A stretch of DNA of 49,079 nt, taken from the NCBI RefSeq assembly GCF_002149035.1, contig NZ_NGFP01000036.1:1-49079 (forward strand), read 5' to 3'. Source of the stretch: Streptosporangium minutum (GTDB lineage: Bacteria > Actinomycetota > Actinomycetes > Streptosporangiales > Streptosporangiaceae). Below are positions 19,324-27,831 of this stretch, in pieces. The translations under genes were made by a program, and so were the position numbers. The notes below the pieces were generated by a model, which had not been told where the DNA came from, did no database searches, and worked only from the letters and a program-made list of their open reading frames with translations. How positions within the stretch are numbered: position 1 is the first letter of the stretch; every line of letters begins with the position of its first letter.

Positions 19324-19803
19324 CTAGCTCTTCCCCTGGCGCGGTACATCGGCCACCAAAGGAAGGACCCGGTATGGCACGGGGGTGTCCAGCGCGATCA
19401 CCGATGAGGTCCTCACCACACCGTGAACGTCAACGATCAGGTCAATGACCCTCTGCAGATCGGCATTGCTGCGCGCCACGACCCGGCAGTGCATGTCGTC
19501 GCCTCCGGTGATCGTGTGCACCTCCAGGACCTGGGGGATTCCGGCGAGCTGGTCGGCGACCGGATCGTGCCCGCTGACCTGGCGGATCTGCAGGGTGACG
19601 AACGCGGTCACGTCGTATCCGAGCGCGGCGGGGTCGATGTCGGGGCCGTAGCCGGTGATCACCCCTCTGGCGGCCAGCCGGTCGAGGCGGGCCTGCACGG
19701 TCCCCCTGGCCACACCGAGCCTCCGGGAGCACTCCAGCACGCCGAGTTTGGGCTCGGCCGCCAGCAGGGCGATGAGCCGGGCGTCGAGTTGATCAATCGT
19801 CAT
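19324..19803 (-). CDS. Lrp/AsnC-family regulator, probable regulator of hppD
   Basis: A 159-residue regulator. The N-terminal winged helix is 'DQLDARLIALLAAEPKLGVL' followed by 'CSRRLGVARGTVQARLDRLA' and 'ARGVITGYGPDID'; the C-terminal RAM/ligand domain has 'HTITGGDDMHCRVVARSNADL'. Start ATG 19803 is behind GCAGGAG 12 bases away; the long in-frame extension upstream is antisense to hppD and not real. It is divergent from hppD with a 102-base spacer containing a palindrome, the classic layout of a local Lrp-type regulator and its target. Ligand likely an aromatic amino acid or its keto acid; this is inference. Confidence 0.92.
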   Translation of the reverse strand: MTIDQLDARLIALLAAEPKLGVLECSRRLGVARGTVQARLDRLAARGVITGYGPDIDPAALGYDVTAFVTLQIRQVSGHDPVADQLAGIPQVLEVHTITGGDDMHCRVVARSNADLQRVIDLIVDVHGVVRTSSVIALDTPVPYRVLPLVADVPRQGKS

Positions 19804-19840
19804 GATGTACAGGCACTCCTGCGGAATATGCGGACAGGTA

Positions 19841-19851
19841 GACAAATTGTC
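19841..19851. promoter_or_regulatory. Candidate Lrp/AsnC operator in the hppD divergent region
   Basis: GACAAATTGTC is a perfect 11-base palindrome centred between the two divergent starts (19803 and 19906), with related flanks (TA before, CA after). It is a suitable position for autoregulation and hppD control. Confidence 0.4.
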
Positions 19852-19866
19852 CACTAATCCAAGTGA

Positions 19867-21015
<1,149 letters not shown>

Positions 21016-21060
21016 CAGCTCTTGGCTTTGCGCGGGTGAGTCCCTGGTGATCAAAAGCTC

Positions 21061-21591
21061 ATGGGGACATCGCCGCCACCGCCGCCACCGCCGGACGACT
21101 CGGGACCGTATCCCTGGTCGGCCCCGCCCCCCGGGCAGGGCCGCGGCGGTGGCGGGCAGGTGGCCGGGAGGCTCGGCGGCCGCTGGCGCCGTCTGTTCGC
21201 GGGCATCCTCGACATCGTCATCGTGGGCATCATCTCCTCGCCGTTCACGTACGAGTCGTTCAGCACGGTGTGGGACGCCGACAAGGACATCTTCGTACGG
21301 GTCCCCATCCAGCACACCTTCCTGGCGGCCCTCGTGGGCTTCCTCTACTACTGGCTGCTGACCGCCTTCTGGAACGGGCAGACGCTGGGCAAGAAGCTGT
21401 TCGGCCTGCGCGTGGTCGACATCGGCTGGGGCAGGGTCGGGGTGGGGCAGGCCGCGGTCCGCGAGCTGGTGGCGTGGCTGCTGTACGCCACCTGCTGCCT
21501 GGGCTGGATCAACCTCGCCTTCATCCTTTTCACCAGCCGAAAACAGGCCATCCACGACATCGCCGCCAGGACACTCGTCGTAGATACCTGA
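21061..21591 (+). CDS. RDD family membrane protein
   Basis: A 176-residue integral membrane protein. The N-terminal ~35 residues are Pro/Gly-rich and cytoplasmic. The RDD signature begins 'RWRRLFAGILDIVIVGII' (Arg and Asp in the first helix), followed by a second helix 'FLAALVGFLYYWLLTAFW' with 'NGQTLGKKLFGLRVVD', and a third helix before 'FTSRKQAIHDIAARTLVVD' carrying the last Asp. RDD proteins are of largely unknown function; some are cation/proton antiporters. It follows hppD by 45 bases on the same strand, but there is no functional link in the sequence. Confidence 0.87.
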   Translation: MGTSPPPPPPPDDSGPYPWSAPPPGQGRGGGGQVAGRLGGRWRRLFAGILDIVIVGIISSPFTYESFSTVWDADKDIFVRVPIQHTFLAALVGFLYYWLLTAFWNGQTLGKKLFGLRVVDIGWGRVGVGQAAVRELVAWLLYATCCLGWINLAFILFTSRKQAIHDIAARTLVVDT

Positions 21592-21676
21592 TCACCCCAG
21601 GTCACCACCCCCTTCTCGCGTAGTCTGCGATCCAGGTGGCCCGGCACGGCCGGGCTCGGAAAGGGGATTCAGGGGC

Positions 21677-23131
21677 ATGGCGTCCGGTCGGCTGGCTATC
21701 GCGGCAACCGCCACTTTTCTCGGCATTCTCGGTACGGTCGCCTGCTCGGCGTCGAGCGGTGAGAGCGCCCTTGCCGGGGACGTGCCGCCCACGGCCGCCG
21801 GTTCCGCGCCGGCGCACGCTCCGGGCAGGATCGGCGCCCCCGGGATCGGCGACCCCGACTTCCCCACCGACGGCAACGGCGGCTACGACGTCGACCGCTA
21901 CCGGCTCAAAATCGACTACGACCCCGCCGCCAAGCACCTTTCCGGCGTGACCGCGATCGAGGCGAGGGCCACCCAGGACCTGGCCAAGTTCAACCTGGAC
22001 CTGCGGGGGTTCGAGGTCAGCCGGATCACCGTGGACGGCAGCCCCGCGGGATTCGAGCGGTTCAAGGACGAGCTCGTCATCGCCCCGGCCAAGACGATCG
22101 CCGACAAGGCCCGGTTCACCGTCGAGGTCACCTACGCCGGAGAGCCCAAGCCGGTCAGAGGCTCCTCCAACCTGGGCACCTACGGGTTCATCCCGACCGA
22201 GGACGGCGCGTTCGTCGCATGTGAGCCCAACGGCGCCAAGACCTGGTTCCCGAGCAACGACCACCCCGCCGACAAGGCCCGCTACGACTTCGAGATCACC
22301 GTCCCCGAGGGGCTGACCGCGCTGGCCAACGGCGAGCTCGTCGGCCGGCCCAAGTCCGCCCGTGGCAAGACGACCTTCGTCTGGCGGGAGAGCCACCCGA
22401 TGGTGAGCTACCTGGCCACCGCGACCCTCGGCAAGTTCGAGCTGCGCCAGGGCAGGACCGCGACGGGGATCCCGAACCTGGCGGCCGTGGACCCGCGCTA
22501 CCGCGCCGCCCTCGACGACCTCTACACGCAGTCGGCGAAGGCGACCGACTACTGGACCACGGTGTTCGGCCCCTACCCGTTCTCCTCCACCGGCGGCGTG
22601 ATCGACGACTTCTCCGCGGGCTACGCGCTGGAGAACCAGACCAAGCCCATGTACGGCGGGTTCACCCCGGACGGGAGCATCATCGCCCACGAGCTGGCCC
22701 ACCAGTGGTTCGGCAACAGCCTGAGCATCAAGCGCTGGCGGGACCTCTGGCTCAACGAGGGCTTCGCGACCTACGCCGAGTGGCTGTGGTCGGAGCACAA
22801 CGGCGAGTCCACCGTCGAGAAGATCTTCCGAGGCCACTACGCGGCCGGCCCGGACGCCGCCATCTGGAAGTACGCCCCCGGCCGCGCCAAGCCGGAGGAC
22901 CTGTTCAACAGCTCGGTCTACAACCGCGGCGGCATGACGCTGCACGCGCTCAGGCAGCGGATCGGCGACCCGGTGTTCTTCAAGCTGCTGAAGACCTGGA
23001 ACGCCGAGCACAAGTACGGATACGTGACCACCGACGAGTTCGTGGCGCTCGCCGAGAAGCTCTCCGGCAAGCAGCTCGACAAGCTCTTCGAGGCCTGGCT
23101 GTTCGCCGACCGCAAGCCCACGGAATGGTGA
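21677..23131 (+). CDS. M1 family metallopeptidase, probable lipoprotein
   Basis: A 484-residue zinc aminopeptidase-like protein exported as a lipoprotein: the signal 'LAIAATATFLGILGTVACS' ends in a lipobox-like 'TVAC'. A beta-sandwich N-terminal domain precedes the gluzincin core. Zinc site: H338, E339 and H342 in 'HELAHQWFGN', third ligand E361 in 'LWLNEGFATYAEW'. The substrate motif usually GxMEN is 'GYALENQTKPMY', as in actinobacterial short M1 members lacking the ERAP C-terminal domain. The start ATG 21677 follows 'GGGGATTCAGGGGC'. Its end is convergent with ilvA across a tandem-repeat spacer. Confidence 0.93.
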   Translation: MASGRLAIAATATFLGILGTVACSASSGESALAGDVPPTAAGSAPAHAPGRIGAPGIGDPDFPTDGNGGYDVDRYRLKIDYDPAAKHLSGVTAIEARATQDLAKFNLDLRGFEVSRITVDGSPAGFERFKDELVIAPAKTIADKARFTVEVTYAGEPKPVRGSSNLGTYGFIPTEDGAFVACEPNGAKTWFPSNDHPADKARYDFEITVPEGLTALANGELVGRPKSARGKTTFVWRESHPMVSYLATATLGKFELRQGRTATGIPNLAAVDPRYRAALDDLYTQSAKATDYWTTVFGPYPFSSTGGVIDDFSAGYALENQTKPMYGGFTPDGSIIAHELAHQWFGNSLSIKRWRDLWLNEGFATYAEWLWSEHNGESTVEKIFRGHYAAGPDAAIWKYAPGRAKPEDLFNSSVYNRGGMTLHALRQRIGDPVFFKLLKTWNAEHKYGYVTTDEFVALAEKLSGKQLDKLFEAWLFADRKPTEW

Positions 23132-23139
23132 CACCCCGG

Positions 23140-23259
23140 CGCGCGGCACGGCGCCGTCCGAAGGCGCACGGCGCGGGTCACCCGAAGCCGGGCGGCACGG
23201 GTCGTCCCAAAACACGCGGCGCAGATCGCCCGGAGACGCACGGCGCGGGTCACCCGAAG
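23140..23259. repeat. Five 24-base degenerate tandem repeats overlapping the ilvA stop
   Basis: Units start at 23140, 23164, 23188, 23212 and 23236. Units 2 and 5 share 22 identical bases (23166-23187 and 23238-23259); units 1, 3 and 4 have diverged. The last unit contains the final codons and stop codon of ilvA, so the array appears to have grown out of that gene end. It fills the whole spacer between the convergent M1 peptidase and ilvA genes. Confidence 0.8.
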
Positions 23260-24458
23260 ATGAGCCGGTAGCCCTCCTTGCGCAGCGACGCGAGCACCTC
23301 GTCGGAGTGGGCGGGGCCCTTGGTCTCCAGCTGGAGCTGGACCTCGACCTCGCCCAGGTGCACGCCGAGCCGCTCGTGCACGATGTCGAGGACGTTCGCG
23401 CCGAGCCCGGCCAGTTTGGTCAGGAGCACGGCCAGCGCGCCCGGCCGGTCGGGCAGCGGCACCCGCAGGGTCAGGTAGCGTCCCGCCGCCGCCAGGCCGT
23501 GCCGGAGGACCTTGGCCAGCAGCAGCGGGTCGATGTTGCCGCCGGAGAGCACAGCCACCACCGGCGGCTCGAAGACCTGCGGCTGGGCCAGGATCGCGGC
23601 GACCCCCGCCACCCCGGCGGGCTCGACGACCTGCTTGGCGCGTTCGAGGCAGAGCACCAGCGCCCGGGAGATGTCGCTCTCGGTGACCGTCACGACGCTG
23701 TCGACCAGGTAGTGGATCAGCTCGAACGGCAGCTCCCCCGGACGGCCCACCGCGATGCCGTCAGCCATCGTCGAGGTGGGCTGGACCATGACCGGATGCC
23801 CCGCCGCCAGCGAGGCCGGGTAGGCGGCGGCCCGCTCGGCCTGCACGCCGACGATCCGCACGCCCGGCCGGAGCGACTTGACCGCGAGCGCGACCCCCGC
23901 GGTGAGCCCGCCGCCGCCGAGCGACATCACGATCGTGCCGACCTCGGGGAGCTGCTCCAGGATCTCCAGCCCGATCGTGCCCTGCCCGGCGATGACGTCC
24001 GGGTGGTCGAAGGGGTGGATGAACACCGCCCCGGTCCGCTCGGCGTGCTCCTTGGCCTGGGCCAGCGCGACGTCCACGGTGTGGCCGGCGAAGACCACCT
24101 CGGCGCCGTAGGAGCGGGTCGCGGCCACCTTGGGCAGCGGCGCCCCCTCCGGCATGTAGACCGTCGACCTGGCCCCGACCAGGCCCGAGCCGAGCGCCAC
24201 CCCCTGCGCGTGGTTGCCGGCGCTGGCCGCCACCACGCCCCGGCCCCGCTCCTCCTCGGTCAGCCCGGCGATCCTCACGTAGGCCCCGCGCACCTTGAAC
24301 GACCCGGAGCGCTGCAGGTTCTCGCACTTGAGGTGGACCGGCCCGCCGATGGCGTCCGACAGCACGTGCGAGTGCAGGAGCGGCGTCCGCAGGGCCACGT
24401 CGGCCAGGAGCTCACGGGCGGCGACCACGTCGTCGTAGGTCACCTCGGCATCTGACAT
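23250..24458 (-). CDS. ilvA: Threonine ammonia-lyase (threonine dehydratase) with ACT domain
   Basis: PLP enzyme converting threonine to 2-oxobutanoate and ammonia, either feeding isoleucine synthesis or degrading threonine. The 402-residue protein has PLP lysine K55 in 'RSGSFKVRGAY', the phosphate loop 'SLGGGGLTAG', and an ACT domain from about residue 325 ('RVPLPDRPGALAVLLTKLA'). Its length and single ACT domain fit the shorter, catabolic-type/TdcB-like actinobacterial form rather than E. coli IlvA with two ACT repeats. Start ATG 24458 has AAGGAT before it; ATG 24467 is an alternative. The 3' end is embedded in the tandem repeat at 23140-23259. Confidence 0.93.
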   Translation of the reverse strand: MSDAEVTYDDVVAARELLADVALRTPLLHSHVLSDAIGGPVHLKCENLQRSGSFKVRGAYVRIAGLTEEERGRGVVAASAGNHAQGVALGSGLVGARSTVYMPEGAPLPKVAATRSYGAEVVFAGHTVDVALAQAKEHAERTGAVFIHPFDHPDVIAGQGTIGLEILEQLPEVGTIVMSLGGGGLTAGVALAVKSLRPGVRIVGVQAERAAAYPASLAAGHPVMVQPTSTMADGIAVGRPGELPFELIHYLVDSVVTVTESDISRALVLCLERAKQVVEPAGVAGVAAILAQPQVFEPPVVAVLSGGNIDPLLLAKVLRHGLAAAGRYLTLRVPLPDRPGALAVLLTKLAGLGANVLDIVHERLGVHLGEVEVQLQLETKGPAHSDEVLASLRKEGYRLIFG

Positions 24459-24499
24459 GCGGCTCATCCTTCCACCCCGGCGCGGTACGGCACGCGGAC

Positions 24500-24573
24500 G
24501 CCCGGCCCGGCAGGGCGCGCACATGCCCGGCCCGGCTCGGTGGGGCGCGCACGCCCGGCCCGGCAGGGCGCGT
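24500..24573. repeat. Three degenerate repeats upstream of ilvA
   Basis: The core GCCCGGCCCGG recurs at 24500, 24525 and 24553, each followed by a variant of CAGGGCGCG. The array lies in the spacer between the divergent ilvA and PadR genes, on the ilvA side. Confidence 0.65.
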
Positions 24574-24612
24574 GGACGGCGTATCGGGCAAGCCTCGCGG
24601 GGCATCCGTGTT

Positions 24613-24641
24613 GACCATACTTCGTCCGGCGAAGTATGGTC
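24613..24641. promoter_or_regulatory. Perfect inverted repeat, probable PadR operator
   Basis: GACCATACTTCG (24613-24624) and CGAAGTATGGTC (24630-24641) are perfect 12-base arms with a 5-base centre TCCGG. The repeat ends 6 bases before the PadR start codon at 24648, so a bound protein would block the promoter or start of that gene. An ATG inside the right arm (24636) is in frame but is more simply part of the operator. Confidence 0.7.
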
Positions 24642-24647
24642 TCCCGC

Positions 24648-24989
24648 ATGGCTAAAGGATCACCCACGGTCAGTGAGCCGACCTACTTCATCCTCGCCTC
24701 GCTGCTCGACGGCCCTCTGCACGGGCACGGAATCATCAAGCAGACCCTGGAGCTCTCGGAGAACCGGGTGAGGCTGCCGGTCGGCACGCTCTACGGCGCG
24801 CTCGACCGGCTGGCCGCCGCCGGCCTGATCGCCGTGGACCGCGAGGAGGTCGTCGACGGGCGGCCGCGGAGGTATTTCCAGCTCACCGACCAGGGACGGG
24901 CCCTGGTATCGGCCGAGGCCCTACGCATGCAGCAGGCCGCCTCGGTCGTGACCAAACGGATCCTCCGCCCCGGATCGGCGTTCTCGTGA
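24648..24989 (+). CDS. PadR-family transcriptional regulator
   Basis: A 113-residue winged-helix protein of the short PadR type: 'PTYFILASLLDGPLHGHGII' and 'VRLPVGTLYGALDRLAAAGL' with the wing 'DGRPRRYFQLTDQGRAL'. The start is ATG 24648; ATG 24636 would add 'MVSR' but lies inside the inverted repeat. No ribosome site is visible, consistent with a leaderless mRNA. Its stop codon overlaps the next gene by a GTGA, so the two are translationally coupled; PadR/membrane-protein pairs like this are common in actinomycetes, with the regulator usually repressing its own operon. Confidence 0.92.
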   Translation: MAKGSPTVSEPTYFILASLLDGPLHGHGIIKQTLELSENRVRLPVGTLYGALDRLAAAGLIAVDREEVVDGRPRRYFQLTDQGRALVSAEALRMQQAASVVTKRILRPGSAFS

Positions 24990-25918
24990 CCGTCGTGACA
25001 GAACACCGCGCCGACACAGGGGCCGGCACGGGAGTTCTGGAGCGGCGCTACCGGCGGCTGCTGCTGGGTTACCCTCGCGCCTACCGGTCCGGGTACGGCG
25101 GCGAGCTCATCGCCACCCTGCTCGACACCGCGGAGCCGGGGCGCACCGTGCCCTCGGCCCGCGAGTCGTTCGCGCTGGTCGTCGGCGGGCTGCGGACACG
25201 GGTGATCCATGCCACGGAGCGGCCCGCCTGGGTCGACGGGGTCCATCTCGGAGTCCTGGCCCTGTCGGTCGCCCAGCTCGCCATGCTGGTGCCGTACGCG
25301 ACCACCGTCCCGCTCTGGGCGGGCCTGTCGGCGCTCGCCGTCCTGCTGATCATGCGTGGCCTGGTACGGCTCGCGCTGCCGGTGGTGGTGCTGGTCGCGG
25401 TGAAGGTGTGCGCGATCACGCTGGGGCTGCCCTGGCTGGACCGGACCCTGCTGCCCGTCGATCCCGACCGGTTCTGGGGCGGCGGGTCGCTCTACGGGGG
25501 CGGCGGACCGGTGGCACCGATGATCGGCTACGCGCTGGCCGTCCTCGGCCTGCTGGTACTGACCGCCCACGGCAGGCGGCTCGGCACCCGCTCGTGGTTC
25601 TGGCTGCCGGCGGCCTCGCTGCTCGCCGGCGCGGACCCGGCGGGACTGGACTTCCCCGCGGCCGGCGGATCACACGCCATGGCCAGGGTCGCGCTGGAGA
25701 TCGGGGTGCTCCTGCTCGCCGTCTGGGCCGGTCACGTGGCGCACGACCTGCGCTGGGCGGCCGCCGCCGCCGTCTACCTGATACCGGTGCTGGCGGTGTA
25801 CGCCGAGAACCTCGGCATGCACTCCGAGCGGGACGTGGCCCACCTGGCCGTGCTGGTCCTCCTCACCGCGTCCGCCGCGGCGGTGCCGTACCGCGCGAAA
25901 CGGCACGTCCTCCTGTGA
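24986..25918 (+). CDS. Multi-pass membrane protein coupled to PadR
   Basis: A 310-residue protein starting at GTG 24986, overlapping the PadR stop by 4 bases. An N-terminal basic segment 'LERRYRRLLLGYPRAYRSGYGGELIATLLD' (read in parts) is the motif that opens many actinobacterial PadR-partner membrane proteins; it is followed by about seven hydrophobic helices from residue ~85 to the end. No transporter or enzyme motif is visible. Probably the structural gene controlled by the PadR repressor; function unknown. Confidence 0.8.
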   Translation: MTVVTEHRADTGAGTGVLERRYRRLLLGYPRAYRSGYGGELIATLLDTAEPGRTVPSARESFALVVGGLRTRVIHATERPAWVDGVHLGVLALSVAQLAMLVPYATTVPLWAGLSALAVLLIMRGLVRLALPVVVLVAVKVCAITLGLPWLDRTLLPVDPDRFWGGGSLYGGGGPVAPMIGYALAVLGLLVLTAHGRRLGTRSWFWLPAASLLAGADPAGLDFPAAGGSHAMARVALEIGVLLLAVWAGHVAHDLRWAAAAAVYLIPVLAVYAENLGMHSERDVAHLAVLVLLTASAAAVPYRAKRHVLL

Positions 25919-26028
25919 CCTCTCCGCCCTTTTAACTCTTCAATCCTTCCACCCGGAAGTCCTTTCTCTCCTTGGGCGGCGCCACCGCCTCTCGCGAGCA
26001 TGCCCGCACATCGAAACGGGGTCACCTG

Positions 26029-26910
26029 ATGTCACGAGTTCTCACCGCCATGCCTGCGGCCGCCCTGGCCCTGGCCGTACTCGCCGGATGCGGCGCGGAG
26101 GCGCCGGCCGCCGCGCCCCCCGAGGGAAAGGCGTCCACGACCGCCGACCCACGGAGCAAGCGCCGCCAGATGGAGGCCATGCGCGCCGACTGCATGAAGG
26201 GCAAGGGTTTCAAATACGCGGCCAACGTGCCCGCGCCGGTGCGACGCACGCCGGAGGAGATCAAAGCGCGCACCGGCGACTACGACGCGATGGCGAAGGA
26301 GCGCGAGAAGTACGGCTTCGGGGTCTTCGCCGGACACGTCTATCCGGAGCGCAAGGATGTCGGCATGCGCGCCGACCCCAACGAGCCGATCGCGATGGCG
26401 CTGTCGGAGACCCAGCGGAAGGTATGGCTCGCGGCCGACGAGACCTGCTACATCCAGGCGTACTCGAAGTTCAGCGGCCGCAAGGTGACTTCCGGCATAG
26501 ACGCCTTCAATCAGATGAACACCATGTCGAAGCAGCTCAGGGGCCGCGAGCTGAACGGTGACGCGGAGCTCGTCCGGCTCGCCGGCGCATTCGGTGAATG
26601 TCTCAGGAACAAGGGGGTCAAGGTCACCTCGCTCAAGCCGACCGATATCTCCTGGAGCGGCCAGGAGGCCTACGAGGCCATGGCCACGAAAATCGGCAAG
26701 GAGCAGAACCCGGACGCCAAGGGCCAGCTCGTCATCCCCGACCTGACCGCCGAACAGGCCAGGCCGTACCTGACCAGGGAGATCAAATCCGCCCTGCTGG
26801 ACCTGGAGTGCGGAAAGGACTTCTACCCCGTCTACAAGTCCAAGGAGTGGGCGATCAGCCAGAAGGTCGACGCCGCGTTCGGCGTGGACGAGGGGTTGTT
26901 CGGCTCATGA
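26029..26910 (+). CDS. Lipoprotein of unknown function, first of a tandem pair
   Basis: A 293-residue lipoprotein: 'MSRVLTAMPAAALALAVLAGCG' in parts gives a signal with lipobox 'LAGC'. The mature part has 'QMEAMRADCMKGKGFKY', 'REKYGFGVFAGHVYPERK', 'FGECLRNKGVKVTSLKP' and 'LDLECGKDF', with four well-spaced cysteines that could form two disulfides. The next gene encodes a paralogue with the same four blocks, and both precede a MacB-like efflux set, so a role with the adaptor or permease is possible. Start ATG 26029 is chosen because the signal begins there. I do not recognise a named family. Confidence 0.8.
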   Translation: MSRVLTAMPAAALALAVLAGCGAEAPAAAPPEGKASTTADPRSKRRQMEAMRADCMKGKGFKYAANVPAPVRRTPEEIKARTGDYDAMAKEREKYGFGVFAGHVYPERKDVGMRADPNEPIAMALSETQRKVWLAADETCYIQAYSKFSGRKVTSGIDAFNQMNTMSKQLRGRELNGDAELVRLAGAFGECLRNKGVKVTSLKPTDISWSGQEAYEAMATKIGKEQNPDAKGQLVIPDLTAEQARPYLTREIKSALLDLECGKDFYPVYKSKEWAISQKVDAAFGVDEGLFGS

Positions 26911-27824
26911 GACCCACGGCTCGGACGCTCCTGTCACTCGTCCTGCTCACCGGGTGCGCCGCCGAACCGGCGGCCCCCGTGGACCTGGCCGCCCCCTCAC
27001 AGGACAGGTACCGCCAGATGGAGGCGGCGATCGGGGACTGCATGAAGCAGAAGGGCTTCAAATACAACCCGGACACGGCGCCCTCGGGCCAGAAGACCGA
27101 CGAGGAGACCAGGCGGGAGGCGGGCGACTACGAGGCGCTGAGGAAACACCGGGAGAAGTACGGCTTCGGGATTTACACCGGATATGTGTATCCCGGGGAC
27201 AAGCAGGCCGGAGGTGTTGACTTCGGCAAGCAGGACCCGAACAACCCGATCATGATGGCGCTCTCCCGGGTCCAGCTGGAGTCCTGGCGGGCCACCCGGG
27301 ACACCTGCTACTCGGCGGCCGTCAAAGAGTTCACCGGCAAGACCGTGCGCTCGGAGTCCGACCTGTACGAGCAGGCCGAGGCGGCGCGCGAACGGGTCCA
27401 GGCCCGCGAGCTCGACGGCGACGCGCGGCTCCTGGATCTGGCCGCGGAGTTCGGCGACTGCCTCAGGACCAAGGGCGTCAAGGTCCGCTCGCTCAAACCC
27501 ACCGCGGTCGCCTCCGCCAACGAGACGGCTCTCCGTGAGGAGATGTACGCCCTCGGCGAGAAGCAGCGTACCGACAGGGGAGTCAACCTTCCCGAGCGCA
27601 TAAGAACCCTCGCCGAAGAGCAGGGCGGCACCGGCGGTACCGTCCGTCTGCTGCCGAGCCTGTCTCCCGGCGAGGCCAGGCCGTACCTGGCCCGGGAGGT
27701 CAAGATCGCACTCGACGACCTGGAGTGCGGCAGGGACTTCTACGCCGCCTTCAAACCCCGGCAGCGGCAGATCTACGACAGGGTGAACCGGGAGTTCGGC
27801 CGCGGCGACGGGCCGGGGTCATGA
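26907..27824 (+). CDS. Lipoprotein of unknown function, second of a tandem pair
   Basis: A 305-residue lipoprotein with a very short signal ('TARTLLSLVLLTGCA', lipobox 'LTGC'). It overlaps the previous gene by ATGA (26907-26910). The blocks 'QMEAAIGDCMKQKGFKY', 'REKYGFGIYTGYVYPGD', 'FGDCLRTKGVKVRSLKP', 'EARPYLAREVKIALDDLECGRDF' (in pieces) match the upstream paralogue, with all four cysteines kept. It differs by a longer insert before the last block. The next gene starts 7 bases after its stop with GAGGG overlapping the stop, so the five genes up to 31908 look like one operon. Confidence 0.82.
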   Translation: MRPTARTLLSLVLLTGCAAEPAAPVDLAAPSQDRYRQMEAAIGDCMKQKGFKYNPDTAPSGQKTDEETRREAGDYEALRKHREKYGFGIYTGYVYPGDKQAGGVDFGKQDPNNPIMMALSRVQLESWRATRDTCYSAAVKEFTGKTVRSESDLYEQAEAARERVQARELDGDARLLDLAAEFGDCLRTKGVKVRSLKPTAVASANETALREEMYALGEKQRTDRGVNLPERIRTLAEEQGGTGGTVRLLPSLSPGEARPYLAREVKIALDDLECGRDFYAAFKPRQRQIYDRVNREFGRGDGPGS

Positions 27825-27831
27825 GGGCGGC

